Below are positions 36,523 to 44,561 of a stretch of DNA of 64,000 bases, in pieces. The notes beneath the pieces are model-generated. The model worked only from the letters and a program-made list of their open reading frames with translations, searched no databases and was not told where the DNA came from. Each line of letters opens with the position of its first letter. Positions within the stretch are counted from its first letter, which is position 1. This DNA is from Ilyomonas sp963847085. Lineage in GTDB: Bacteria > Bacteroidota > Bacteroidia > Chitinophagales > Chitinophagaceae. The stretch is from NCBI GenBank assembly GCA_963847085.1, contig CAWJYO010000009.1, positions 310,001-374,000 of the forward strand. Direction: 5' to 3'. The position numbers and the translations under genes were made by a program.

Positions 36523-37109
36523 GTTTACAATTTTGTATTTTGCAACTTATAGGTTTTAGTCTTCGAAACGTTATGGGCGATTACAACATCTATGTCTTAA
36601 TTTAAATTTTGTTTACTTTAGCTGCAAAAGCAACTACTATTTAAATAACATACAAAGTGACTTGGCAAATTGACAACCATTTTTACCTGTCAAAACTAAT
36701 CAAATCCGACACAAACTGTGTCACAATTTTGTTACAACAAAATGTAGCGACAACAATTATAAAACAAAACAAGCACCCGAGCAATTGCTTAGTCGCAATT
36801 AAATTAGTATTAAAAAAAGTTTTATTCTTCCTCTTTCGTTATGGAAATTAAGATGCTTAGTACAGTTATCCCATAAGCCTTTCATGAACCTCCATGAACT
36901 ATGTATGACGAAAGTAGGCAGTATCTATGGCATTTATTCATTTCCTGACTGCAAACTTGTAATACCTTTGTCTCTCATGTCAGGAAGGCGGGCATTCTGC
37001 TATCTCTATATAATATCATAGATTCCTGATCCTTTCTGTATTTCTGTTAGAGAATTGATTAACTGAAAATCGCAACCGTGCGCGTGTTTATTTGTAATAC
37101 ACCGAACAA
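36523..37109. other. AT-rich gap without a supported gene
   Basis: 587 bp between the two-gene unit and the PAS kinase. The first 330 bp are especially AT-rich with many A-runs. A 64-codon open frame (36657-36851) has no start context or recognisable features. A candidate promoter for the kinase gene lies at 36941-36970. Confidence 0.5.
36941..36970 (+). promoter_or_regulatory. Candidate promoter of the triple-PAS kinase
   Basis: TTTC (one change from TTTG) at 36941-36944 and TACCTTTG at 36963-36970 are 18 bp apart, the same spacing as at the tRNA-Phe promoter. The ATG is 140 bp downstream. Confidence 0.45.
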
Positions 37110-38960
37110 ATGGAAGAACAAGAAATAATACAGGACACTAACTTACAGCTGCCCACCATAGCAGAATTATCGAATGAAACCATCATCAATGTTACAAACA
37201 AAGGCATCATTACAGGCTGGAACCTGACGGCTGAACAAACCTTCGGCTACACCAAACAGCAAGCTATCGGCGAACACATTAGTATGATCGTGCCCGAAGA
37301 TAAAACGGCCGAAGAAGAAGACATTCACCATCGCCTTAGCGGGAATCAGTCTATTCCGCAATTCGAAACGGTAACACTAACAAAAGATAAGCGCCGCATT
37401 CCTTTCTCCGTCAGCATATTGCCTATTAAAAACAGCCGCGGAGAAATTATCGGGTCTTCCCGCATTGGAAGAGACATTACCCAGCAAAGACTGGTAGAGG
37501 AAAGGAATGCCATCCTTGCTGCTATCGTCAATTCGTCCGACGATGCCATTATCAGTAAAAATCTGCAGGGCTACATAACAAGCTGGAACCGCGGCGCCGA
37601 GCAGATCTTTCAATACAGGCAGGAAGAAATGATTGGCAAACACATTACAGCGATTATCCCGGAAGACCTGTGGTATGAGGAAGAAACGATTATTAGCAAA
37701 GTAAGAAGTGGCGAACGCATAGAACACTATGAAACCATCAGGAAAAGGAAAGATGGCGAGCTGCTGCATGTCTCACTTACGGTTTCGCCGGTGCGCAATG
37801 CGAACAATGAAATCATTGGCATTTCTAAAATAGCCAGAAACATTACTGATCAGAAAGTGGCAAGCGAAAAAGTAGCACGGTTAGCTGCTATTGTAGATTC
37901 CAGCGACGATGCCATCGTAAGTAAAACTCTGCATGGTGTGATTACGAGCTGGAACAAATCGGCTGAACGGATATTTGGTTACGCAGCAAGTGAAGCCATT
38001 GGCAAACACATTACTCTGATTATTCCCCAACGGCTGCGGCAGGAAGAAGATATGATTATTAGCCGGGTAAAAAGCGGCAGGAAGGTAGAGCCTTTTGAAA
38101 CGAAGCGTGTGCGGAAAGACGGCAGCGAAGTTGATCTTTCCATTACCGTTTCGCCGGTTAGAAATGAGAGCGGAGACATTATCGGCGCGTCGAAAATAGC
38201 CCGTGATATTACCGATACTGTAAAATCGCGCCGGCAATTAGAGCTCTATGCGGAGGAACTAAAAAAGTTAAACCGGCACAAAAATGATTTTATCAGCATA
38301 GCAAGCCATGAACTGAACACACCGCTTACCAGTCTGAAAGTGTATTTAGATATGCTGAAGATGAACATGGAAGCAGAGGAAAACAAACCAAAAGTTCCTC
38401 TCAGCTATGTGGAAAGAGCCATCAGTTTAAATGGCAAGCTGATAAAATTAGTAAATGATCTCCTGGATGTATCGCGTATAGAAAGCGGTAAATTAGAATT
38501 GCGGATTGACAGGTTCGATTGCACGCAATTAGTGCATGATATTATAGACAACATGAAAGTAACCAGCCGTAAACACCGCATTGCGTATGAAGGTATTGAT
38601 GAGCCTGCTTATATTGCCGGTGACAGAGACAGGCTGGAGCAGGTTTTTGTCAATCTCTTATCAAATGCCATCAAGTATTCGCCCGAGGCTGATATTATTA
38701 AAGTGGGCGTAAAAAAAGACAGCAGCCATATTCAGGTTTCAGTACAGGATTTTGGTATCGGCATACCTGCCACGGAAAGCAGCCAAATATTTTCCCGCTT
38801 CTACCGGGCAGAAGGTAAGGCAAGAACGTTCTCAGGGCTTGGCATCGGGCTGTATGTAAGCAGCGAATTAGTAAAGGGTCACAAGGGTACCCTTGCTTTT
38901 TCCTCCCAGGAAGAAGAAGGATCTGTTTTTACAGTTACGCTGCCACTCTTTTCTTCTTAA
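37110..38960 (+). CDS. Triple-PAS sensor histidine kinase
   Basis: Soluble two-component kinase of 616 residues with no membrane segment. Three PAS domains lie at about residues 15-130, 135-255 and 260-380. The second and third are near-duplicates: each has SSDDAI(I/V)SK, a GxITSWN segment, IGKHIT and VSPVRN. HisKA follows, with phospho-acceptor His400 in FISIASHELNTPLTSLKV, then HATPase_c with NLLSNAIKYSPEA (N box), VQDFGIGIP (G1) and FSGLGIGLYVSSELV (G2). No response-regulator gene is adjacent; the orphan receiver at 14119 is one possible partner (speculative). Confidence 0.93.
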   Translation: MEEQEIIQDTNLQLPTIAELSNETIINVTNKGIITGWNLTAEQTFGYTKQQAIGEHISMIVPEDKTAEEEDIHHRLSGNQSIPQFETVTLTKDKRRIPFSVSILPIKNSRGEIIGSSRIGRDITQQRLVEERNAILAAIVNSSDDAIISKNLQGYITSWNRGAEQIFQYRQEEMIGKHITAIIPEDLWYEEETIISKVRSGERIEHYETIRKRKDGELLHVSLTVSPVRNANNEIIGISKIARNITDQKVASEKVARLAAIVDSSDDAIVSKTLHGVITSWNKSAERIFGYAASEAIGKHITLIIPQRLRQEEDMIISRVKSGRKVEPFETKRVRKDGSEVDLSITVSPVRNESGDIIGASKIARDITDTVKSRRQLELYAEELKKLNRHKNDFISIASHELNTPLTSLKVYLDMLKMNMEAEENKPKVPLSYVERAISLNGKLIKLVNDLLDVSRIESGKLELRIDRFDCTQLVHDIIDNMKVTSRKHRIAYEGIDEPAYIAGDRDRLEQVFVNLLSNAIKYSPEADIIKVGVKKDSSHIQVSVQDFGIGIPATESSQIFSRFYRAEGKARTFSGLGIGLYVSSELVKGHKGTLAFSSQEEEGSVFTVTLPLFSS

Positions 38961-39067
38961 AATCTCACATTTCTCTAAGTGTTTCTTTATCGGTGGTGAT
39001 CTCACCATAACTGTTCATAAAGTATTTTGAACAATAGTCAGTACATTGTTTATGAAGGATGATAAAG

Positions 39068-39079
39068 TTTGTTTTTGCC
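39068..39079 (-). repeat. Dispersed 12-mer, exact copy
   Basis: TTTGTTTTTGCC, reverse orientation, between the kinase and rhomboid genes, 71 bp before the rhomboid ATG. No hairpin is formed here, so the motif does not need a terminator context. Confidence 0.75.
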
Positions 39080-39149
39080 CCATAATCAGAAACAAACTCC
39101 GTAAAAACATCAAGCCTCATCACAATCAATTCTCTCTTATCTTGCCCTT

Positions 39150-39797
39150 ATGAATGTTACCATTACGCTTGCCATCATCGTTATCACAACACTCATTTCC
39201 ATTGGTGGTTTTTATAACGATAAAATCAAAAGCGACCTTATTTTTTATCCGCCTGCCATTACGGAACGCAACCAATGGTATCGCTTTATTACCTGCGGAT
39301 TGATACACGCCAATACGCCGCACTTATTTTTCAATATGTATGCGCTGTATATGTTTGGCGACCAGGTGGAGAAACAATTCACCCTTCTTTTCAACGAATG
39401 GGGAAAGCTGTTGTACATCATCATGTATGTAACTGCGTTGGTGGCTTGTTTGCTGCCTACTTATTTCAAACACAAGCACAATGCGTATTACAGCAGTTTG
39501 GGTGCATCGGGTGCTATCTCTGCCGTTGTATTTGCGTTCATGTTTTTAAACCCAATGACAAGTTTAAGTTTGATTTTCCTGCCCATCCCCTTGCCCGCTT
39601 TTATTTTCGGTTTTTTATATCTTGTCATCACGTCGTATCTCGCGCGGCGCGGCGGTTCAGGCATCAATCATTCAGCGCATTTGTGGGGTTCGGTGTATGG
39701 CATTTTCTTTTTGGTCATTACCGGCTATACCATCGCGCATGTCAATCTGATTAACTACTTTACCAGCCAGGTAACCGAGTATTTTCATTCATTCTAA
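39150..39797 (+). CDS. Rhomboid-family intramembrane protease
   Basis: Serine protease that cuts membrane helices; 215 residues with about six transmembrane segments. The catalytic Ser is in SSLGASGAISAVVFAF, and the catalytic His in NHSAHLWGSVYG. The loop GLIHANTPHLFFNMYALYMFG between helices 1 and 2 is the typical rhomboid HxxxxHLxxNM sequence. The start ATG follows an AT-rich leader. Substrates are unknown. Confidence 0.92.
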   Translation: MNVTITLAIIVITTLISIGGFYNDKIKSDLIFYPPAITERNQWYRFITCGLIHANTPHLFFNMYALYMFGDQVEKQFTLLFNEWGKLLYIIMYVTALVACLLPTYFKHKHNAYYSSLGASGAISAVVFAFMFLNPMTSLSLIFLPIPLPAFIFGFLYLVITSYLARRGGSGINHSAHLWGSVYGIFFLVITGYTIAHVNLINYFTSQVTEYFHSF

Positions 39798-40152
39798 ATA
39801 GTGAGTTGTGAGTAGTGAATGGTGAGTATAAAATACAGTTTTATGTACCGAGCCTTGAGTCTCCGGTTTAGTATCGTTGCGTCGCACTCTTGTACGTTCT
39901 GAAAAGACTTGGGCAATTGTCTGAACTGGGATGTATAGGATGTTTGGGATGTTTGAGATAAAGATGAATATTGTGAATTGATGATTGCATATTGATTGTT
40001 GATTATTCCGGCAAAACCAAACTTATCTCTTCATCAATATTCCACGAACCCCATTCATCTTGTCCATCTCGGTTCAGACAACTCCGTGGTAAAAAAAGCG
40101 GCAAAAACAAACTTTATGTTCCTTCGCGTTCTCTGTATCTTGTGGTAAAAAA
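39797..40152. other. Repeat-rich gap
   Basis: Between the rhomboid gene and a convergent small membrane-protein gene. It contains GTGAGTA-type heptamers right after the rhomboid stop (39801-39830), three GGATGT at about 10-bp spacing (39930-39955), five ATTGATN heptamers (39970-40004), and two exact 12-mers, GGCAAAACCAAA at 40010-40021 and GGCAAAAACAAA at 40100-40111. I see no gene. Confidence 0.6.
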
Positions 40153-40578
40153 CTACTGCTGCGTCGCTGGCCGCATCTTAATGATTTTATCAACGATAAA
40201 AGGGCTGTAGCCGCGCCAGGGCAAAGCGTGTTTGTATTCTTTATAATGAAGATCGTAATAGTTGCCGCTGTTAAGCATCAGCACATTGGCAAGACTGTCA
40301 TTATCAACCGAAAATTCAAATTCGTACGATTGTATCGCACCTGCCGTTGGTGAGCGAAAACCGCTTTGTATCAGCTTGCCTTCGTATGTTTTAAACACGT
40401 TGCCTTTCTTCACCACATAGTTCAACTGACCCGATTTTACGCCTTCGCCAAACACATACAAATAGTTCCACCAAAAAATAAAAAAGAGGATTAAAAGCAG
40501 CACTAAAACAATAATGGTAACCACTTTTCCAAACGATGACTTGCGGCGGGGAACTGTATTGTAAGGAGCGGCAGACAT
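40153..40578 (-). CDS. Single-pass membrane protein of unknown function
   Basis: 141 residues. A short basic N-terminus (PRRKSSFGK) precedes one strong transmembrane helix (VVTIIVLVLLLILFFIFWW, residues about 19-37). The periplasmic part reads KGNVFKTYEGKLIQSG and YEFEFSVDNDSLANVL, with several aromatic strands. I believe similar proteins occur widely in Bacteroidota without known function. It is divergent from the BON-domain lipoprotein gene. Confidence 0.7.
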   Translation of the reverse strand: MSAAPYNTVPRRKSSFGKVVTIIVLVLLLILFFIFWWNYLYVFGEGVKSGQLNYVVKKGNVFKTYEGKLIQSGFRSPTAGAIQSYEFEFSVDNDSLANVLMLNSGNYYDLHYKEYKHALPWRGYSPFIVDKIIKMRPATQQ

Positions 40579-40758
40579 GGCTGTTTTGATTTGTTGTGCA
40601 ACAAAACTAACCCATCTTTATAATTCCATCATTTTTCATTGGTTTATACAATCTACAAAGCAAAACAGTCACGCTGTTTTACAACTGAATTAATAGTTCC
40701 TTCTGCAATGGCATAATATTTTATAGAATATTATCAATTCTTAACAAAAGCAAAAGCC

Positions 40759-41121
40759 ATGAAACACACATCATTCAAAACATTCATTGTAGTTGCCGTT
40801 TGCGCTCTTCTTTCGGTAACAGCCTGCAAAAGCAAAAATGGCAGCGTAACCAACACCGATACGGCTGCCGCTTACATGGAGCCAAGGCAAGACAATGCTA
40901 CTGTAAAACCAGACACAGCACAGGTGCAGATTTCACCTGATGATTCGCTTACCAAAATGGCGAAGGATGCCGTGAAAGATTATCCCGGCGTTACAGCATC
41001 AGTAAACAACGGCGAGGTAACATTAACCGGCAATATCACACGCGATAAATTGCCGAAGCTAATGCAATCTGTAAACGCAATGCATCCCAAAAAAGTAAAC
41101 AATAATCTAACGATAAAATAA
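40759..41121 (+). CDS. BON-domain lipoprotein
   Basis: 120 residues. The signal ends in a lipobox SVTAC (Cys23). A linker rich in Asp and Thr is followed by a BON-type domain (MAKDAVKDYPGVTASVNNGEVTLTGNITRDKLPKL), which in other proteins contacts membranes or cell-wall components. It is followed 6 bp later by a cytoplasmic-looking BON/SH3 protein, so the two are an operon. Confidence 0.82.
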   Translation: MKHTSFKTFIVVAVCALLSVTACKSKNGSVTNTDTAAAYMEPRQDNATVKPDTAQVQISPDDSLTKMAKDAVKDYPGVTASVNNGEVTLTGNITRDKLPKLMQSVNAMHPKKVNNNLTIK

Positions 41122-41127
41122 AAAGCC

Positions 41128-41544
41128 ATGGCATTACAAGACAAATACAAAGAACTGATTGATGCTGCCAATGCTGCGGGTGTTAGCAGCCTGCAGGTGC
41201 GCGAGCAAAACAATGTGCTGTACATTGATGGCACTGCACCCAGCGGCGATGTAAAAGATAATCTCTGGAGCATTTATAACAAGATTGATCCCGATTACAG
41301 AACCGGCGATTTGGTACTGAATATTGATGCTTCGGCAGCCGCTGGCAACAAAGCAACCGTTACTACTGAATCGTCCAATTTAAACATTCGCAAAGGTCCG
41401 GGAACCGACCAGCCTATTGTTGGCAAAGCGGCTCACAACGAAGTGGTAACGGTGTTGAGCAAGCCCAATGATCAATGGAGCTTGATACGTACCGATAAAG
41501 GCGAAGAAGGATATGTGTACACACAATATATTACTAAGGTGTAA
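41128..41544 (+). CDS. BON-like / bacterial SH3 protein
   Basis: 138 residues. Residues 1-65 resemble a BON or LysM-associated domain (LQDKYKELIDAANAAGVSSLQVREQNNVLYIDGTAPS). Residues about 78-138 are a bacterial SH3 domain (SSNLNIRKGPGTDQPIVGKAAHNEVVTVL...GYVYTQYIT). No signal peptide is visible. Its operon partner is a BON lipoprotein, so envelope maintenance is a reasonable guess. A strong hairpin follows. Confidence 0.8.
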   Translation: MALQDKYKELIDAANAAGVSSLQVREQNNVLYIDGTAPSGDVKDNLWSIYNKIDPDYRTGDLVLNIDASAAAGNKATVTTESSNLNIRKGPGTDQPIVGKAAHNEVVTVLSKPNDQWSLIRTDKGEEGYVYTQYITKV

Positions 41545-41580
41545 GCTGGAAGCTATGAGCTGCGAGCCTTGAGCTGTTAG
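41543..41580 (+). repeat. GAGCTNN heptamer array
   Basis: AAGCTGG AAGCTAT GAGCTGC GAGCCTT GAGCTGT: five 7-bp units beginning at the stop codon of the SH3 gene. Confidence 0.65.
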
Positions 41581-41644
41581 TCGAATAAATGTGAGGTTGG
41601 TGAATTGACACATGATATCAACTCCATTTTCGATAAATAGTGAT

Positions 41645-41703
41645 AAAAACAAACGCTTGGTGTTATTGTAAAAAATAACAGCGAGCGTTTGTTTTTGCGC
41701 CTT
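41645..41703. terminator. Long terminator hairpin between convergent genes
   Basis: Outer arms AAAAACAAACGCT (41645-41657) and AGCGTTTGTTTTT (41684-41696) are a perfect 13-bp match, and inner arms TGTTATT / AATAACA add 7 bp. A run of A precedes and T follows, so it can work in both directions. The right arm contains a TTTGTTTTTGCG copy of the 12-mer. Confidence 0.75.
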
Positions 41704-42456
41704 TTATTCAAACGATTTGGAAGCCAGCAAGCCACCATCTATTACAATGTCTGCACCGTTGATATAGCTGCTGTTATTATTGCATAAAAATAAAACCAAT
41801 TGTGCAATTTCTTCTGGTGTGCCTTGCCGTTTCAGAGGTATTTGCTGAATGATATTTTGATAAGAATTAGCATTCGCATCAGCACCCATTTTGGTGTTAG
41901 TAAAGCCTGGCGAAATAGTGTTGCAGGTAATGTTCCACTCGCCCCATTCTGCAGCGATTGATCTGGTATAACCTACCAGTGCATGTTTGCTGGCTGCGTA
42001 TGCTGCCGACAAAGCACCGCCAACCGAACCGTACACAGATGCAATGTTAATGATACGCCCCCAGCCTGTGTGTTTCATTAGGGGCAGTAAATGTTTGCAA
42101 AACAAAAACGGTGCTTTTGTATTGGTATTAAAAATAGCATCCCATTCTTCTTCATCCAGTTCATCGGTTCTTTCAAATGGTCCGCCATAACCTGCGTTGT
42201 TGATGAGAATTAATTTAGCATTGCTGGTTTGAGGCCCGATAGCTCCTAAAGCCCTTTCAATATCGCTTCGTTTTGCAACATCGCATACATGATAAGTGCA
42301 AGAGCCGCCGCTTTCCGTTATCTGCGAAGCCACTTCGTTCAATCGTTCTTTATTTCTTGCCAATAAAGCAACATCAATATTATTCTGAGATAGCGCAAAC
42401 GCAATGGCAGCTCCAATTCCACTGCTTCCCCCGGTTATGATCGCAGTTGTTTTCAT
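41704..42456 (-). CDS. Short-chain dehydrogenase/reductase
   Basis: Classical SDR of 250 residues, NAD(P)-dependent. TGGSSGIGAAIA (residues 8-19) binds the cofactor, NNAGYGG the central strand, and YAASKHALVGYTRS holds the catalytic Tyr and Lys, with Ser in IINIASVYGS. The C-terminal NGADIVIDGG is typical. It resembles FabG-like oxidoreductases, but a lone gene does not fix the substrate. Confidence 0.9.
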   Translation of the reverse strand: MKTTAIITGGSSGIGAAIAFALSQNNIDVALLARNKERLNEVASQITESGGSCTYHVCDVAKRSDIERALGAIGPQTSNAKLILINNAGYGGPFERTDELDEEEWDAIFNTNTKAPFLFCKHLLPLMKHTGWGRIINIASVYGSVGGALSAAYAASKHALVGYTRSIAAEWGEWNITCNTISPGFTNTKMGADANANSYQNIIQQIPLKRQGTPEEIAQLVLFLCNNNSSYINGADIVIDGGLLASKSFE

Positions 42457-42854
42457 GCTGCAAAGAAGTTGTTTTTATCGTTATAAGCTGTGTCAGTTAT
42501 GAAATGCGTTTGAAAGAAAAAACGATATATAGCTTGGTTTTAATCTTTGCATTCACTCACATTTACTGACTTTTCTTACTCATTTGTTATTGTTGAAAAC
42601 ATCGCTGAATGCTAATGAGATCAACACTTTTTCATCCATAAACGATGTTGAAATTTTACAATAGTTCGTTACCTATAAATGGGTATTCTCTACTGGTAAG
42701 GTATAAATAATTTTACATAAAATAAATATTGCCTATGATTAAACAATAATAACCCAATTTATAAATTAAACAATTGTACTTCCGTACGTCTTTCATTCAA
42801 TACCCGTACGTCTTTCATTCAAAACATGTATCCTTCATTTAAAATAAAACAATC
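42457..42854. promoter_or_regulatory. Regulatory region of the haloperoxidase gene
   Basis: This 398-bp gap holds ACCTATAAATGGGTATT at 42671-42687, nearly identical to 47472-47488 upstream of the ScyD-like gene; similarity continues for about 50 bp to TAATTTTACATAAAA. Nearer the start are two direct copies of CCGTACGTCTTTCATTCAA (42782-42800 and 42804-42822, 22-bp period). Both look like regulator-binding sites. Confidence 0.55.
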
Positions 42855-44333
42855 ATGAAAACAACACGTGCCTTTATGAGCAGAAAAATTAGTGCAAAAA
42901 CAAAAGGGTTGCTAACTTTTCTGTTATTATCTGTTTTTCTTATTTCCTGTGAAAAAAATATAAATAACGGGTCAACAGCAACAACTTCTCCGGAAGACAA
43001 AATGGCAAACAAGCAATTTGCTTCTTTGCAAAACGATGATGCTTCGGTTGCAACAGACTGGTATAATTTGCAGTTACGCATAATTCTTCATGCCAATCCT
43101 GCGATTTCCAATGCTGTGGTTAGCCGCATGTTTAGCTATGAAGGAATTTCTTTGTTTGAAGCGGCGCGTTTTGAAATACAAAACTCAAAAAGCTTAAGCA
43201 GCCAACTGTACCAAATGCCTCAGATGCCTATGCCGCAAGCAGGAAAGAAATACTCCTGGGTAGTGAGCGCAAATGCAGCACTGGCAAGCATTGCAAGAGA
43301 TTTTTTTCCGATTGCTGTTCTTACTCCTGCCAATGTAGCTTCGATTGATTCATTAGAAAAAGCTTACAATGATAAATATACTTCAATGGTGGGTGCTGAT
43401 GCTGTAGCCAATTCACAAGCCTTTGGAAAATCTATTACAGACGCCATTTTTGGCTGGTCAAAAACTGACCTGTTCAACCATGCCGCAGGTCCCTACACGC
43501 CGCCTGTTTTTCCGGGTGCATGGGTTCCTACACCGCCAGCGTTTGCCGCAGCCGCAGCGCCTTATTTAGGCAATTGCCGCACGTTTTTATACAAGCACAT
43601 GCAAGGCGTAACCATACCGCCTCCCTTTCCTTATTCAACTGATATGCACTCGGGTTATTATAAAATGGTAAACAACGATTATAAAATATCAAAAACGCTA
43701 ACTACCGATCAAAGAAATACAGCCTTGTTTTGGGACGATTTGGGCGTAAATGTTGGTTACACGCCAATGGGCCATAACATCTCAATCATCACGCAAATCA
43801 TTCACAACTCAAATGCTTCTTTAGCTACCGCCGAAAAGGCTTATGTAAAAGCAGGCATGGCAATGTGGGATGCTAGTATTGTTTGCTGGAGGTCGAAATA
43901 CACATACAACCAGCAACGTCCAATTACTTACATCCGGCAAAACATAGATGCAACTTGGTCTCCGGTTATTGTAACACCCAATCATCCTGAATATCCGGCG
44001 GCCCATGCTTTTCTTACATCAGCCGTTATGCAAACGTTGCGGGCTGTGTTTGGAACAAAATATCCCTTTACAGATCATACTTACGATTTCCTGGGCTATC
44101 CTTCCAGAAGCTATTATAATTTTAATCAGGTAGCTATAGAAGTTGGCGAATCGCGTGTTTACGGAGGTATTCACTATCAGCAATCAGTTGATATAGGACA
44201 CTTGTATGGAGATAATATTGGAAAAGATATTAATGAAATTTCAGCTAACCTATTGAATATAAAAATAACAAAGGCAATTGTAAACATCAATTGCCTTTGT
44301 TGTAATGAAGTATGCTCTTTGGTCATTAATTAA
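42855..44333 (+). CDS. Vanadium-dependent haloperoxidase / PAP2-like lipoprotein
   Basis: 492 residues, lipoprotein signal with lipobox LISC (Cys32). The PAP2/haloperoxidase site is complete in form: SKYTYNQQRP (Lys-x6-Arg-Pro), PEYPAAHAF (PxxH, where phosphatases have PSGH) and SRVYGGIHY (Ser-Arg-x5-His). Hydrolysis of phosphate esters or halide oxidation are both possible. The 3' end is odd: a perfect 14-bp hairpin (44267-44301) lies inside the last codons, so the last 20 or so residues (from about KAIVNIN) may be read-through beyond an original stop. A TGCAAAAACAAA copy (42893-42904) lies within the signal region. Confidence 0.85.
   Translation: MKTTRAFMSRKISAKTKGLLTFLLLSVFLISCEKNINNGSTATTSPEDKMANKQFASLQNDDASVATDWYNLQLRIILHANPAISNAVVSRMFSYEGISLFEAARFEIQNSKSLSSQLYQMPQMPMPQAGKKYSWVVSANAALASIARDFFPIAVLTPANVASIDSLEKAYNDKYTSMVGADAVANSQAFGKSITDAIFGWSKTDLFNHAAGPYTPPVFPGAWVPTPPAFAAAAAPYLGNCRTFLYKHMQGVTIPPPFPYSTDMHSGYYKMVNNDYKISKTLTTDQRNTALFWDDLGVNVGYTPMGHNISIITQIIHNSNASLATAEKAYVKAGMAMWDASIVCWRSKYTYNQQRPITYIRQNIDATWSPVIVTPNHPEYPAAHAFLTSAVMQTLRAVFGTKYPFTDHTYDFLGYPSRSYYNFNQVAIEVGESRVYGGIHYQQSVDIGHLYGDNIGKDINEISANLLNIKITKAIVNINCLCCNEVCSLVIN
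44267..44301 (+). terminator. Terminator-like hairpin inside the 3' end of a CDS
   Basis: AACAAAGGCAATTG (44267-44280), loop TAAACAT, CAATTGCCTTTGTT (44288-44301): a perfect 14-bp stem ending in a T-rich arm. In-frame stop codons appear one frame over just ahead of it, suggesting a recent frame change in the gene. Confidence 0.65.
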
Positions 44334-44561
44334 AACCAATTTTATTCAATTCTAAACCTTGAAAAACAGTATTCGTTTCATCGGGTTTGAGTGCTTTTAG
44401 CTTTGTATTGTACTGCAAGCTTATAGCGCCTAATGTGGTTCTGCTGTGATAAACTTATTGCATTTTATAAAAACCCGCTACCTGGTGACGCTGTGCCCTC
44501 TCATCATTTTAAAAGGTATTTAATCAAAACAGTTTTTATCCTTTACCAAAAGCAAAAGAAT

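Noticed and set aside
36657..36851. 64-codon open frame in the AT-rich gap before the PAS kinase
   Set aside because: No recognisable feature, no start context, rich in Lys, Ile and Asn as expected from AT-rich noncoding DNA.
37110..38960. PAS kinase as part of a two-component operon with a nearby regulator
   Set aside because: No response-regulator gene is adjacent; the orphan receiver is over 22 kb away and on the other strand.
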